NCBI RefSeq assembly: GCF_003286085.1 | Contig: NW_020825309.1 | Span: 1-64,000 of the forward strand | Direction: 5' to 3' | Origin: Drosophila persimilis | Taxonomy: Eukaryota > Arthropoda > Insecta > Diptera > Drosophilidae | DNA length: 64,000 bases | Shown here: positions 10,264 to 23,046 of the stretch, piece by piece | How the letters are laid out: every line of letters starts with the position of its first letter | How positions within the stretch are numbered: the first letter of the stretch is position 1 | Translations under genes and position numbers: made by a program | Notes under the pieces: generated by a model | What the model saw: the letters and a program-made list of their open reading frames with translations, nothing else | The model's database searches: none | What the model was told of the DNA's origin: nothing

Positions 10264-11545
10264 TTACATTGTTTTAAATTACATGTGTATTTGACGTGTT
10301 AGTGTTATTGTGGCTGATTTCCATATTATGAGTTGAGAAGGGATTTCTTCGCCAGTTCTCACGTCTAGCCTGGAGTACTGTGATCTGGATGGCACTCATA
10401 CTTCTGTTGCTGTTTGGGTTGTGTTGTTCCATCATTGTGACGTATCTTGGTCTGGCCAGCCTCCTGGGGATATATGGTTGTGTTGCGATATCACAGGCAA
10501 GAAGATTTGAGTGCTGCATTAGTCGGGTGTTGTAGTTATTGTAGAGTCCATTGTAGATATCATTGATAGTTGAAATTTTGAGATCCACGTGCAGTGTTTT
10601 ATTGCTCACGTACCAGGGTGCATTAGTAATTACTCTGAGGGCTTTGTTTTGTAATGTTTGCAGTTTGTCCATTGCATGTTTGATGTTAGGGGTCCCCAGA
10701 CTGGCAAGGCATACTGCCATATTGGGGCAACCAGTTGCTTGTAGAGAAGGACTTTTAGATGCAGGGTAAGTTTGCTGCTTCTGCCGATTAACCAATCAAT
10801 CTTTTTTAGCCGGGCCCTAGTTTTGGTGACTACAGCAGTTACATGTTTGTTGAAGTTGAGCTTTTCGTCCATCTGCACACCAAGGTATGGAAGGACCGCT
10901 TTTTTGGGTAGGTGTTGACCAGCAAGTCTAGGTGCTGGAGTCTGTTGTTCCGCAGGTGAGAGTGTGTGCAAGACATGAGCAGTTTTCGTGGTAATTCCCC
11001 ATTTTTTTGACCATTTTTTTTGAGTATAGCTTCTTTGTGGTTGTGGCATGTCAGCAGTGTATATATTGTATAGCACTGGGCCAAGGACACTGCCTTGCGG
11101 GACTTGCAGCTACTTGCTTTTGACTTGATATGGTATTATTACAACAGACGACTTTGAAGGTTCCATAAGATAATTTGTGAGTAGAATCAATAATTTGTCC
11201 GGTATTATGGTTTTAAGTTTGCAGAGTATACCTTGGTGCCAGACTCTATCAAAAGCTTCCTGGATGTCCATGTTAACAGCACAGCAATGTCGTTGTTGTT
11301 CATATGACCTGAGGATAAATTGAGTGACTCGTCCAACTTGTTGTTCAGCGGAGTGCTGACTTCTAAAACCGAATTGATGATTTGGTATGGCCATGGAAAA
11401 GTGTTCTTCATTAAAAAGACTTGTTTGAATGAGGAGCTCGAAAATTTTTGAAAATCCTGATAGAAGACTGATAGGCCTGTAGGATTCAAGTTTATCCGGC
11501 GGTTTTCCAGGTTTCTGAATCATTGTTATATTAGCACATTTCCAA
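10264..11545 (-). pseudogene. Jockey-superfamily LINE reverse transcriptase remnant
   Basis: Non-LTR reverse transcriptase on the minus strand, in at least three frames. From the 5' side one sees the MIQKPGK and YRPISLLS block, the AVNMDIQEAFDRVWH block with a catalytic Asp, and, in the next frame, the LPQGSVLGPVLYNIYTADMP block. The segment that should hold the YADD catalytic motif is missing: PQPQR runs directly into the KKWGITTKTAHVL thumb segment. The C-terminal part (from PYLGVQMDEKLNFNKHV to about 10,274) is readable with frameshifts. The 5' end is cut at FPKAWKCANI, so the endonuclease is gone. It is inactive. The gag at 2.3-3.8 kb could be from a related LINE but is not contiguous. 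Confidence 0.8.
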
Positions 11546-11864
11546 GCCTTTGGGAATTATTTTCTGCTGTGTTCGTCTTGCGAACTAAATTGGTAGTCTC
11601 TCTTCATGTCGAACCAATTCCCATCGCCACCTGCATTAGCAGGGGGGAGGGAGGCTGACATGAAGAGAGAACCGTTTTATTTGTTTATACTCTTATAATT
11701 AGCATATTTTACAAATTATTTCGTGCCAACAGCTTATCTACATTACATGTAGTTGCAGATATGGCTGTAAATATTTGGTATTTTTTTTTTTTTTTTAGTA
11801 GCTATCGATAATTTGGCTAAATGCCAGGGTAACACTAAACTTATTGCTATTTTGTTTACATTGT
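11546..11864 (-). mobile_element. 3' UTR-like end of a second LINE (copy b)
   Basis: On the minus strand this block carries AATAAA (near 11,680), a GC-rich inverted repeat around 'cttcatgtcg...gacatgaagag' and ends CAGCAGAAAATAA directly against the truncated RT. It aligns with 9,954-10,263. A T-run of about 16 bases lies at 11,783-11,798. The arrangement is 3' UTR joined to a 5'-truncated LINE in the same orientation. Confidence 0.5.
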
Positions 11865-12979
11865 TATACCCGATACTCAAAATGAGTATTGGGGTATATT
11901 AGATTTGTGGTAAAAGTGGATGTGTGTAACGTCCAGAAGGAATCGTTTCCGACCCCATAAAGTATATATATTCTTGATCAGCATCAATAGCCGAGTCGAT
12001 TGAGCCATGTCTGTCTATCTGTCTGTCCGTCTGTCCGTCCGTCCGTGCGTCCGTCTGTCCGTCGGTCCGTCCCCTTCAGCGCCTAATGCTCAAAGACTAT
12101 AAGAGCTAGAGCAACGATGTTTTGGATCCAGACTTCTGTGATATGTCACTGCTACAAAAATATTTCAAAACTTTGCCCCGCCCACTTCCGCCCCCACAAA
12201 GGGCGAAAATCTGTGGCATCCACAATTTCGACGATACGAGAAAACCAAAAACGCAGAATCGTAGAGAATGACCATATCTATTAGACTACGGAATCTGAAT
12301 TGGATCATATTATTATTATAGCCAGCATCAAGAAAAAAATTGCATTTTTTCTCGCCCTGTCTCTCTCTAACACACACGTAGCATATGCGGCTTTGCTTAG
12401 AGTATAACATTAGCGCCTAGATCTCAGAGACTATAAAAGCTAGTGCAACCAAATTTGGTATCCACACTCCTAATATATCGGACCGAGACGAGTTTGTTTC
12501 AAAATTTCGCCACACCCCCTTCCGCCCCCGCAAAGGATGCAAATCTGGGGATATTCACAAATCTCAGAGACTATTGAAGCTAGAGTAACCAAATTTGGTA
12601 TCCGCACTTCTGTTAGATCTCACTATAAAACCTTTATCTCAAAATTTCGCACCACCCCCTTCCGCCCACACAAAGGACGAAAATCTGTTGCATCCACAAT
12701 ATTGCAGATTTGAGAAAACTAAAAACGCAGAATCATAGATAACGACCATATCTATCAGATTGCTGAATCTGGATCAGATCAGACCATTTTTATAGCCAAA
12801 AGGAACAAATCAATTTGCAGTGGCTACGCAGCGCAAGACGTCACGCTCAGACTGATTTTCTGTCTCTCTCGCACGCACTCTTTGTCGTGTCGTTTAATAT
12901 TAGCGGCGTCTGCCGGAGGAGAGCCATACTGATTTAGTTGCGGTGTCCGCAGCAACTCACAACGTTCCTCCTCGTTTTT
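11865..12979 (+). mobile_element. DINE unit 1
   Basis: Starts TATACCCGATACTCAAAATGAG, runs through the ATTCTTGATCAGCATCAATAG core and the GTCT/GTCC microsatellite, and ends CAACGTTCCTCCTCGTTTTT. The 3' subterminal motif AGTATCGGGTATA has been deleted (CTGATTTAG joins TTGCGG), as also in units 3 and 7. No coding capacity. DINEs depend on Helentron proteins in trans. Spacer S follows directly. Confidence 0.9.
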
Positions 12980-13778
12980 GTTTTGTTTTCGTTTCTCTTC
13001 TGCCCCTCTGAGCAGCTAGCATTGAGTTGAGCGTTTGAGTTGTGGCGCAGTTTAATTTTTATTAACTTATTTATTTCACGTCTTTCTTTTCTCTTGTCGA
13101 TCGTCCCAAATCATACCCCCGACTTATCGCAGTATAATATCGTATAAAACTTATCGCATAAAACTTATCGCAGTATAATGTCGGGATCGGTTAGGGTTAG
13201 TATCGGCACTAACTATACAGTATACTGTATGGTACTGTACAGTATACTGTATGGTTAGTGGTATCGGTAAGGGCTAGAATGGGGTTGGTTAGGGTTAATA
13301 TCGGTAAGGGCTAGAATGGGGTTGGTTAGGGTTAATATGTGTTGCCATACAGCTCGGCCATCCTGACAAATGGATCGCCCTCGATCCTTACATTTGCTTA
13401 CTTTTCTAAAATTATAAAATACAGATTAGTAGGAGATAGTTCTACACTGATCACGCCAATTAACATATTTCAGAAGTCGACAGGCTTCTATTACACCGTC
13501 ATACGGAACCTGAGATACTTGACAATTATCAATGTCAGTTATAACATATCGTTAATTTGGTAAATTTTTTTTTGAAATGTATTGTGATGGACCTATTTCA
13601 GGCTGAGGTAAGCTCAGTCACGTCCAGGGGTCAATCCACAAGAAATTTGTAGAAATGGATGGAACTTCAAGGGGGACTTCGGGGGCGGCCTATCGTAGAG
13701 TAGATGGATCGGGCCTGGGGCGGGCGTTGCTCGGTGCCTCGGCTGATTGGGGTGAACTTACGCAATCGGGTGTTTTTT
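12980..13778. repeat. Spacer repeat S, copy 1 (799 bp)
   Basis: Unidentified segment joined to DINE 3' ends in eight places. It starts GTTTTGTTTTCG and ends GGGTGTTTTTTT. Inside are short repeats of 'cttatcgca' and 'gtataat' (13,125-13,185), a palindrome TACAGTATACTGTA present twice (near 13,220 and 13,240), and a doubled tract of about 40 bp containing GGTTAGGGTTA (13,260-13,340). A 74-codon frame from 13,339 is conserved across copies only because the copies are recent; it resembles nothing known to me. The last 84 bp match the env leader at 66-192 in reverse. Origin unknown. Confidence 0.8.
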
Positions 13779-14860
13779 TATACCCGATACTCAAAATGAG
13801 TATTGTGTATAACGTCAAAGAAGGAATCGTTTCCGACCCCATAAAGTATGTATATATATTCTTGATCAGCATCAATAGACGAGTCGATTGAGCCCTGTCT
13901 GTCTGTCTGTCTGTCCGTCCGTCCGTCTGTTCGTCCCCTTCAGCGCCTAGTGCTGAAAGACTATAAGAGCTAGAGCAACGATGTTTTGGATCCAGACTTC
14001 TGTGATATGTCACTGCTACAAAAATATTTCAAAACTTCGCCCCGCCCACTTCCGCCCCCACAAAGGACTAAAATCTGTGGCATCCACATTTTGAAAGATA
14101 CGAGAAAACCAAAAACGCAGAATCGTAGAGAATGACCATATCTATTAGACTACGGAATCTGAATTGGATCGTATTATTATTATAGCCAGCATCAAGAAAA
14201 AAATTGCATTTTTTCTCGCCCTGTCTCTCTCTAACACACACGTAGCATATGCGGCTTTGCTTAGAATAAAACATTAGCGCCTAGATCTCAGAGACTATAA
14301 AAGCTAGTGCAACCAAATTTGGTATCCACACTCCTAATATATCGGACCGAGACGAGTTTGTTTCAAAATTTCGCCACACCCCCTTCCGCCCCCGCAAAGG
14401 ATGCAAATCTGGGGATATTCACAAATCTCAGAGACTATTAAAGCTAGAGTAACCAAATTTAGTATCCGCACTCCTGTTAGATCTCACTATAAAACGTATA
14501 GCTCAAAATTTCGCCCCACCCCCTTCCGCCCCCACAAAGGACGAAAATCTGTTGCATCCACAATATTGTAGATTTGAGAAAACTAAAAACGCAGAATCAT
14601 AGATAATGACCATATCTATCAGATTACTGAATCTGGATCAGATCAGATCATTTTTATAGCCAAAAGGAACAAATCAATTTGCAGTGGCTACGCAGCGCCC
14701 GACGTCACGCTCAGACTGATTTTCTGTCTCTCTCGCACGCACTCTTTGTCGTGTCGTTTAATATTAGACGCCGCCTGCTGGAGGAGAGCCATACTGACTT
14801 AGTATCGGGTATAACCGTAGAGTTGCGGTCTCCGAAGCGACTCACAACGTTCCCCCTCGT
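13779..14860 (+). mobile_element. DINE unit 2
   Basis: Complete at both ends, with 3' subterminal motif AGTATCGGGTATA and hairpin region. A deletion of about 34 bp after GAGTATTG near the 5' end is shared only with unit 4, marking them as duplicates. Joined head-to-tail to unit 3 with no intervening base. Confidence 0.9.
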
Positions 14861-15945
14861 TATACCCGATACTCAAAATGAGTATTGGGGTATATTAGAT
14901 TTGTGGTAAAAGTGGATGTGTGTAACGTCCAGAAGGAATCGTTTCAGACCCCATAAAGTATATATATTCTTGATCAGCATCAATAGCCGAGTTTATTGAG
15001 CCATGTCTGTCTGTCCGTCTGTCCCTCCGTCCGTCTGTCCGTCTGTCCGTAATGCTCAAAGACTATAAGAGCTAGAGCAACGATGTTTTGGATCCAGACT
15101 TCTGTGATATGTCACTGCTACAAAAATATTTCAAAACTTTTCCCCACCCACTTCCGCCCCCACAAAGGGCGAAAATCTGTGGCATCCACAATTTCGACGA
15201 TACGAGAAAACCAAAAACGCAGAATCGTAGAGAATGACCATATCTTTTAGACTGCAGAATCTGAACTGGATCGTATTATTATTATAGCCAGCATCAAGAA
15301 AACAATTTCATTTTTTCTCGCCCTGTCTCTCTCTAACACACACGTAGCATTGGCGGCTTTGCTTAGAGTAAAACATTAGCGCCTAGATCTCAGAGACTAT
15401 AAAAGCTAGAGCAACCAAATTTGGTATCCACACTCCTAATATATCGGACCGAGACGAGTTTGTTTCAAAATTTCGCCACACCCCCTTCCGCCCCCGCAAA
15501 GGATGCAAATCTGGGGATATTCACAAATCTCAGAGACTATTGAAGCTAGAGTAACCAAATTTGGTATCCGCACTTCTGTTAGATCTCACTATAAAACCTT
15601 TATCTCAAAATTTCGCACCACCCCCTTCCGCCCACACAAAGGACGAAAATCTGTTGCATCCACAATATTGCAGATTTGAGAAAACTAAAAACGCAGAATC
15701 ATAGATAACGACCATATCTATCAGATTGCTGAATCTGGATCAGATCAGACCATTTTTATAGCCAAAAGGAACAAATCAATTTGCAGTGGCTACGCAGCGC
15801 AAGACGTCACGCTCAGACTGATTTTCTGTCTCTCTCGCACGCACTCTTTGTCGTGTCGTTTAATATTAGCGGCGTCTGCCGGAGGAGAGCCATACTGATT
15901 TAGTTGCGGTGTCCGCAGCAACTCACAACGTTCCTCCTCGTTTTT
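14861..15945 (+). mobile_element. DINE unit 3
   Basis: Full-length apart from a shortened microsatellite and the missing 3' subterminal motif also seen in units 1 and 7. The 3' half is almost identical to unit 1, which fits duplication of a DINE-S block. Confidence 0.9.
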
Positions 15946-16744
15946 GTTTTGTTTTCGTTTCTCTTCTGCCCCTCTGAGCAGCTAGCATTGAGTTGAGCGT
16001 TTGAGTTGTGGCGCAGTTTAATTTTTATTAACTTATTTATTTCACGTCTTTCTTTTCTCTTGTCGATCGTCCCAAATCATACCCCCGACTTATCGCAGTA
16101 TAATATCGTATAAAACTTATCGCATAAAACTTATCGCAGTATAATATCGGGATCGGTTAGGGTTAGTATCGGCACTAACTATACAGTATACTGTATGGTA
16201 CTGTACAGTATACTGTATGGTTAGTGGTATCGGTAAGGGCTAGAATGGGGTTGGTTAGGGTTAATATCGGTAAGGGCTAGAATGGGGTTGGTTAGGGTTA
16301 ATATGTGTTGCCATACAGCTCGGCCATCCTGACAAATGGATCGCCCTCGATCCTTACATTTGCTTACTTTTCTAAAATTATAAAATACAGATTAGTAGGA
16401 GATAGTTCTACACTGATCACGCCAATTAACATATTTCAGAAGTCGACAGGCTTCTATTACACCGTCATACGGAACCTGAGATACTTGACAATTATCAATG
16501 TCAGTTATAACATATCGTTAATTTGGTAAATTTTTTTTTGAAATGTATTGTGATGGACCTATTTCAGGCTGAGGTAAGCTCAGTCACGTCCAGGGGTCAA
16601 TCCACAAGAAATTTGTAGAAATGGATGGAACTTCAAGGGGGACTTCGGGGGCGGCCTATCGTAGAGTAGATGGATCGGGCCTGGGGCGGGCGTTGCTCGG
16701 TGCCTCGGCTGATTGGGGTGAACTTACGCAATCGGGTGTTTTTT
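15946..16744. repeat. Spacer repeat S, copy 2 (799 bp)
   Basis: Same length as copy 1 and almost identical; one difference seen is TATAATATCGG in place of TATAATGTCGG. Lies 2,966 bp from copy 1. Confidence 0.85.
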
Positions 16745-17830
16745 TATACCCGATACTCAAAATGAGTATTGTGTATAACGTCAAAGAAGGAATCGTTTCC
16801 GACCCCATAAAGTATGTATATATATTCTTGATCAGCATCAATAGACGAGTCGATTGAGCCCTGTCTGTCTGTCTGTCTGTCCGTCCGTCCGTCTGTTCGT
16901 CCCCTTCAGCGCCTAGTGCTGAAAGACTATAAGAGCTAGAGCAACGATGTTTTGGATCCAGACTTCTGTGATATGTCACTGCTACAAAAATATTTCAAAA
17001 CTTCGCCCCGCCCACTTCCGCCCCCACAAAGGACTAAAATCTGTGATCAAAATCCACATTTTGAAAGATACGAGAAAACCAAAAACGCAGAATCGTAGAG
17101 AATGACCATATCTATTAGACTACGGAATCTGAATTGGATCGTATTATTATTATAGCCAGCATCAAGAAAAAAATTGCATTTTTTCTCGCCCTGTCTCTCT
17201 CTAACACACACGTAGCATAAGCGGCTTTGCTTAGAATAAAACATTAGCGCCTAGATCTCAGAGACTATAAAAGCTAGTGCAACCAAATTTGGTATCCACA
17301 CTCCTAATATATCGGACCGAGACGAGTTTGTTTTAAAATTTCGCCACACCCCCTTCCGCCCCCGCAAAGGATGCAAATCTGGGGATATTCACAAATCTCA
17401 GAGACTATTAAAGCTAGAGTAACCAAATTTAGTATCCGCACTCCTGTTAGATCTCACTATAAAACGTATATCTCAAAATTTCGCCCCACCCCCTTCCGCC
17501 CCCACAAAGGACGAAAATCTGTTGCATCCACAATATTGTAGATTTGAGAAAACTAAAAACGCAGAATCATAGATAATGACCATATCTATCAGATTACTGA
17601 ATCTGGATCAGATCAGATCATTTTTATAGCCAAAAGGAACAAATCAATTTGCAGTGGCTACGCAGCGCCCGACGTCACGCTCAGACTGATTTTCTGTCTC
17701 TCTCGCACGCACTCTTTGTCGTGTCGTTTAATATTAGACGCCGCCTGCTGGAGGAGAGCCATACTGACTTAGTATCGGGTATAACCGTAGAGTTGCGGTC
17801 TCCGAAGCGACTCACAACGTTCCCCCTCGT
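16745..17830 (+). mobile_element. DINE unit 4
   Basis: Near-identical to unit 2, including the 5' deletion. It differs by a small replacement at about 17,046 (GTGATCAAAATCC for GTGGCATCC). Head-to-tail junction with unit 5. Confidence 0.9.
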
Positions 17831-18942
17831 TATACCCGATACTCAAAATGAGTATTGGGGTATATTAGATTTGTGGTAAAAGTGGATGTGTGTAACGTCC
17901 AGAAGGAATCGTTTCCGACCCCATAAAGTATGTATATATATTCTTGATCAGCATCAATAGACGAGTCGATTGAGCCCTGTCTGTCTGTCTGTCTGTCCGT
18001 CCGTCCGTCTGTTCGTCCCCTTCAGCGCCTAGTGCTGAAAGACTATAAGAGCTAGAGCAACGATGTTTTGGATCCAGACTTCTGTGATATGTCACTGCTA
18101 CAAAAATATTTCAAAACTTCGCCCCGCCCACTTCCGCCCCCACAAAGGACTAAAATCTGTGGCATCCACATTTTGAAAGATACGAGAAAACCAAAAACGC
18201 AGAATCGTAGAGAATGACCATATCTATTAGACTACGGAATCTGAATTGGATCGTATTATTATTATAGCCAGCATCAAGAAAAAAATTGCATTTTTTCTCG
18301 CCCTGTCTCTCTCTAACACACACGTAGCATATGCGGCTTTGCTTAGAATAAAACATTAGCGCCTAGATCTCAGAGACTATAAAAGCTAGTGCAACCAAAT
18401 TTGGTATCCACACTCCTAATATATCGGACCGAGACGAGTTTGTTTCAAAATTTCGCCACACCCCCTTCCGCCCCCGCAAAGGATGCAAATCTGGGGATAT
18501 TCACAAATCTCAGAGACTATTAAAGCTAGAGTAACCAAATTTAGTATCCGCACTCCTGTTAGATCTCACTATAAAACGTATAGCTCAAAATTTCGCCCCA
18601 CCCCCTTCCGCCCCCACAAAGGACGAAAATCTGTTGCATCCACAATATTGTAGATTTGAGAAAACTAAAAACGCAGAATCATAGATAATGACCATATCTA
18701 TCAGATTACTGAATCTGGATCAGATCAGATCATTTTTATAGCCAAAAGGAACAAATCAATTTGCAGTGGCTACGCAGCGCCCGACGTCACGCTCAGACTG
18801 ATTTTCTGTCTCTCTCGCACGCACTCTTTGTCGTGTCGTTTAATATTAGACGCCGCCTGCTGGAGGAGAGCCATACTGACTTAGTATCGGGTATAACCGT
18901 AGAGTTGCGGTCTCCGAAGCGACTCACAACGTTCCCCCTCGT
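17831..18942 (+). mobile_element. DINE unit 5
   Basis: Complete 5' end without the deletion of units 2 and 4, but the rest is close to those units. It is followed directly by unit 6, making a run of three adjacent DINEs without S. Confidence 0.9.
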
Positions 18943-20038
18943 TATACCCGATACTCAAAATGAGTATTGGGGTATATTAGATTTGTGGTAAAAGTGGATG
19001 TGTGTAACGTCCAGAAGGAATCGTTTCAGACCCCATAAAGTATATATATTCTTGATCAGCATCAATAGCCGAGTTTATTGAGCCATGTCTGTCTGTCCGT
19101 CTGTCCCTCCGTCCGTCTGTCCGTAATGCTCAAAGACTATAAGAGCTAGAGCAACGATGTTTTGGATCCAGACTTCTGTGATATGTCACTGCTACAAAAA
19201 TATTTCAAAACTTTTCCCCACCCACTTCCGCCCCCACAAAGGGCGAAAATCTGTGGCATCCACAATTTCGACGATACGAGAAAACCAAAAACGCAGAATC
19301 GTAGAGAATGACCATATCTTTTAGACTGCAGAATCTGAGCTGGATCGTATTATTATTATAGCCAGCATCAAGAAAACAATTTCATTTTTTCTCGCCCTGT
19401 CTCTCTCTAACACACACGTAGCATTGGCGGCTTTGCTTAGAGTAAAACATTAGCGCCTAGATCTCAGAGACTATAAAAGCTAGAGCAACCAAATTTGGTA
19501 TCCACACTCCTAATATATCGGACCGAGACGAGTTTGTTTCAAAATTTCGCCACACCCCCTTCCGCCCCCGCAAAGGATGCAAATCTGGGGATATTCACAA
19601 ATCTCAGAGACTATTGAAGCTAGAGTAACCAAATTTGGTATCCGCACTTCTGTTAGATCTCACTATAAAACCTTTATCTCAAAATTTCGCACCACCCCCT
19701 TCCGCCCACACAAAGGACGAAAATCTGTTGCATCCACAATATTGCAGATTTGAGAAAACTAAAAACGCAGAATCATAGATAACGACCATATCTATCAGAT
19801 TGCTGAATCTGGATCAGATCATATCATTTTTATAGCCAAAGGAAACAAATCAAATTGCAGTGGCTACGCAGCGCGTGACGTCACGCTCAGACTGATTTTC
19901 TGTCTCTCTCGCACGCACTCTTTGTCGTGTCGTTTAATATTAGCGGCGTCTGCCGGAGGAGAGCCATACTGATTTAGTATCGGGTATAACTGTAGAGTTG
20001 CGGTGTCCGCAGCAACTCACAACGTTCCTCCTCGTTTT
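18943..20038 (+). mobile_element. DINE unit 6
   Basis: Close relative of unit 3, with the same shortened microsatellite, but it keeps the 3' subterminal motif. Followed directly by unit 7. Confidence 0.9.
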
Positions 20039-21137
20039 TATACCCGATACTCAAAATGAGTATTGGGGTATATTAGATTTGTGGTAAAAGTGGATGTGTG
20101 TAACGTCCAGAAGGAATCGTTTCCGACCCCATAAAGTATATATATTCTTGATCAGCATCAATAGCCGAGTCGATTGAGCCATGTCTGTCTGTCCGTCTGT
20201 CCGTCCGTCCGTCTGTCCGTCTGTCCGTCCCCTTCAGCGCCTAATGCTCAAAGACTATAAGAGCTAGAGCAACGATGTTTTGGATCCAGACTTCTGTGAT
20301 ATGTCACTGCTCCAAAAATATTTCAAAACTTTGCCCCGCCCACTTCCGCCCCCACAAAGGGCGAAAATCTGTGGCATCCACAATTTTAAAGATACGAGAA
20401 AACAAAAAACGCAGAATCGTAGAGAATGACCATATCTTTTAGACTGCAGAATCTGAATTGGATCCTATTACTATTATAGCCAGCATCAAGAAAACAATTT
20501 CATTTTTTCTCGCCCTGTCTCTCTCTAACACACAGGTAGCATAGGCGGCTTTGCTTAGAGTATAACATTAGCGCCTAGATCTCAGAGACTATAAAAGCTA
20601 GTGCAACCAAATTTGGTATCCACACTCCTAATATATCGGACCGAGACGAGTTTGTTTCAAAATTTCGCCACACCCCCTTCCGCCCCCGCAAAGGATGCAA
20701 ATCTGGGGATATTCACAAATCTCAGAGACTATTGAAGCTAGAGTAACCAAATTTGGTATCCGCACTTCTGTTAGATCTCACTATAAAATCTTTATCTCAA
20801 AATTTCGCACCACCCCCTTCCGCCCACACAAAGGACGAAAATCTGTTGCATCCACAATATTGCAGATTCGAGAAAACTAAAAACGCAGAATCATAGATAA
20901 TGACCATATCTATCAGATTGCTGAATCTGGATCAGATCAGACCATTTTTATAGCCAAAAGGAACAAATCAATTTGCAGTGGCTACGCAGCGCCAGACGTC
21001 ACGCTCAGACTGATTTTCTGTCTCTCTCGCACGCACTCTTTGTCGTGTCGTTTAATATTAGCGGCGTCTGCCGGAGGAGAGCCATACTGATTTAGTTGCG
21101 GTGTCCGCAGCAACTCACAACGTTCCTCCTCGTTTTT
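20039..21137 (+). mobile_element. DINE unit 7
   Basis: Full microsatellite, 3' subterminal motif deleted as in units 1 and 3, followed by S. Several private substitutions in the middle (for example CCTATTACTATTATAG near 20,462) show it is older than the unit 2/4 pair. Confidence 0.9.
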
Positions 21138-21936
21138 GTTTTGTTTTCGTTTCTCTTCTGCCCCTCTGAGCAGCTAGCATTGAGTTGAGCGTTTGAGTTG
21201 TGGCGCAGTTTAATTTTTATTAACTTATTTATTTCACGTCTTTCTTTTCTCTTGTCGATCGTCCCAAATCATACCCCCGACTTATCGCAGTATAATATCG
21301 TATAAAACTTATCGCATAAAACTTATCGCAGTATAATGTCGGGATCGGTTAGGGTTAGTATCGGCACTAACTATACAGTATACTGTATGGTACTGTACCG
21401 TATACTGTATGGTTAGTGGTATCGGTAAGGGCTAGAATGGGGTTGGTTAGGGTTAATATCGGTAAGGGCTAGAATGGGGTTGGTTAGGGTTAATATGTGT
21501 TGCCATACAGCTCGGCCATCCTGACAAATGGATCGCCCTCGATCCTTACATTTGCTTACTTTTCTAAAATTATAAAATACAGATTAGTAGGAGATAGTTC
21601 TACACTGATCACGCCAATTAACATATTTCAGAAGTCGACAGGCTTATATTACACCGTCATACGGAACCTGAGATACTTGACAATTATCAATGTCAGTTAT
21701 AACATATCGTTAATTTGGTAAATTTTTTTTTGAAATGTATTGTGATGGACCTATTTCAGGCTGAGGTAAGCTCAGTCACGTCCAGGGGTCAATCCACAAG
21801 AAATTTGTAGAAATGGATGGAACTTCAAGGGGGACTTCGGGGGCGGCCTATCGTAGAGTAGATGGATCGGGCCTGGGGCGGGCGTTGCTCGGTGCCTCGG
21901 CTGATTGGGGTGAACTTACGCAATCGGGTGTTTTTT
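21138..21936. repeat. Spacer repeat S, copy 3 (799 bp)
   Basis: Same structure as copies 1 and 2. Carries GTACCGTATACTG, which breaks one of the two palindromes, and GGCTTATATTAC in place of GGCTTCTATTAC, a variant shared with copy 4. Confidence 0.85.
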
Positions 21937-23046
21937 TATACCCGATACTCAAAATGAGTATTGGGGTATATTAGATTTGTGGTAAAAGTGGATGTGTGTA
22001 ACGTCCAGAAGGAATCGTTTCCGACCCCATAAAGTATGTATATATATTCTTGATCAGCATCAATAGACGAGTCGATTGAGCCCTGTCTGTCTGTCTGTCT
22101 GTCCGTCCGTCCGTCTGTTCGTCCCCTTCAGCGCCTAGTGCTGAAAGACTATAAGAGCTAGAGCAACGATGTTTTGGATCCAGACTTCTGTGATATGTCA
22201 CTGCTACAAAAATATTTCAAAACTTCGCCCCGCCCACTTCCGCCCCCACAAAGGACTAAAATCTGTGGCATCCACATTTTGAAAGATACGAGAAAACCAA
22301 AAACGCAGAATCGTAGAGAATGACCATATCTATTAGACTACGGAATCTGAATTGGATCGTATTATTATTATAGCCAGCATCAAGAAAAAAATTGCATTTT
22401 TTCTCGCCCTGTCTCTCTCTAACACACACGTAGCATATGCGGCTTTGCTTAGAATAAAACATTAGCGCCTAGATCTCAGAGACTATAAAAGCTAGTGCAA
22501 CCAAATTTGGTAGCCACACTCCTAATATATCGGACCGAGACGAGTTTGTTTCAAAATTTCGCCACACCCCCTTCCGCCCCCGCAAAGGATGCAAATCTGG
22601 GGATATTCACAAATTTCAGAGACTATTAAAGCTAGAGTAACCAAATTTAGTATCCGCACTCCTGTTAGATCTCACTATAAAACGTATATCTCAAAATTTC
22701 GCCCCACCCCCTTCCGCCCACACAAAGGACGAAAATCTGTTGCATCCACAATATTGCAGATTTGAGAAAACTAAAAACGCAGAATCATAGATAATGACCA
22801 TATCTATCAGATTACTGAATGGATCAGATCAGATCATTTTTATAGCCAAAAGGAACAAATCAATTTGCAGTGGCTACGCAGCGCCCGACGTCACGCTCAG
22901 ACTGATTTTCTGTCTCTCTCGCACGCACTCTTTGTCGTGTCGTTTAATATTAGACGCCGCCTGCTGGAGGAGAGCCATACTGACTTAGTATCGGGTATAA
23001 CCGTAGAGTTGCGGTCTCCGAAGCGACTCACAACGTTCCCCCTCGT
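21937..23046 (+). mobile_element. DINE unit 8
   Basis: Complete unit similar to unit 5. A few bases are lost near 22,820 (ACTGAATGGATC). Joined directly to unit 9. Confidence 0.9.

Noticed and set aside
12010-12080. GTCT/GTCC runs as an independent satellite
   Set aside because: They are the internal microsatellite characteristic of DINE-1-type elements and occur at a fixed position in each unit.
13255-13340. GGTTAGGGTTA motifs in S as vertebrate-type telomere repeats
   Set aside because: Only two adjacent TTAGGG-like units per tract within a 40-bp duplication. Drosophila telomeres do not use this repeat.
13600-13625. Micro-exon-like signal (TTTCAG/GCTGAG/GTAAGC) in spacer S
   Set aside because: Splice-site consensus by chance in about 800 bp is common; no flanking coding sequence supports it.
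14068-14274. Short conserved frames of 60-84 codons repeated throughout the DINE units and BEL2 LTRs, on both strands
   Set aside because: They recur only because the units are recent duplicates. They cross microsatellite and terminal regions, and differ in frame integrity with single indels; no family resemblance.
11865-23046. CRISPR-like or prokaryotic repeat array
   Set aside because: Repeats are about 1.1 kb transposable elements of a fly genome, with no short repeat-spacer pattern.
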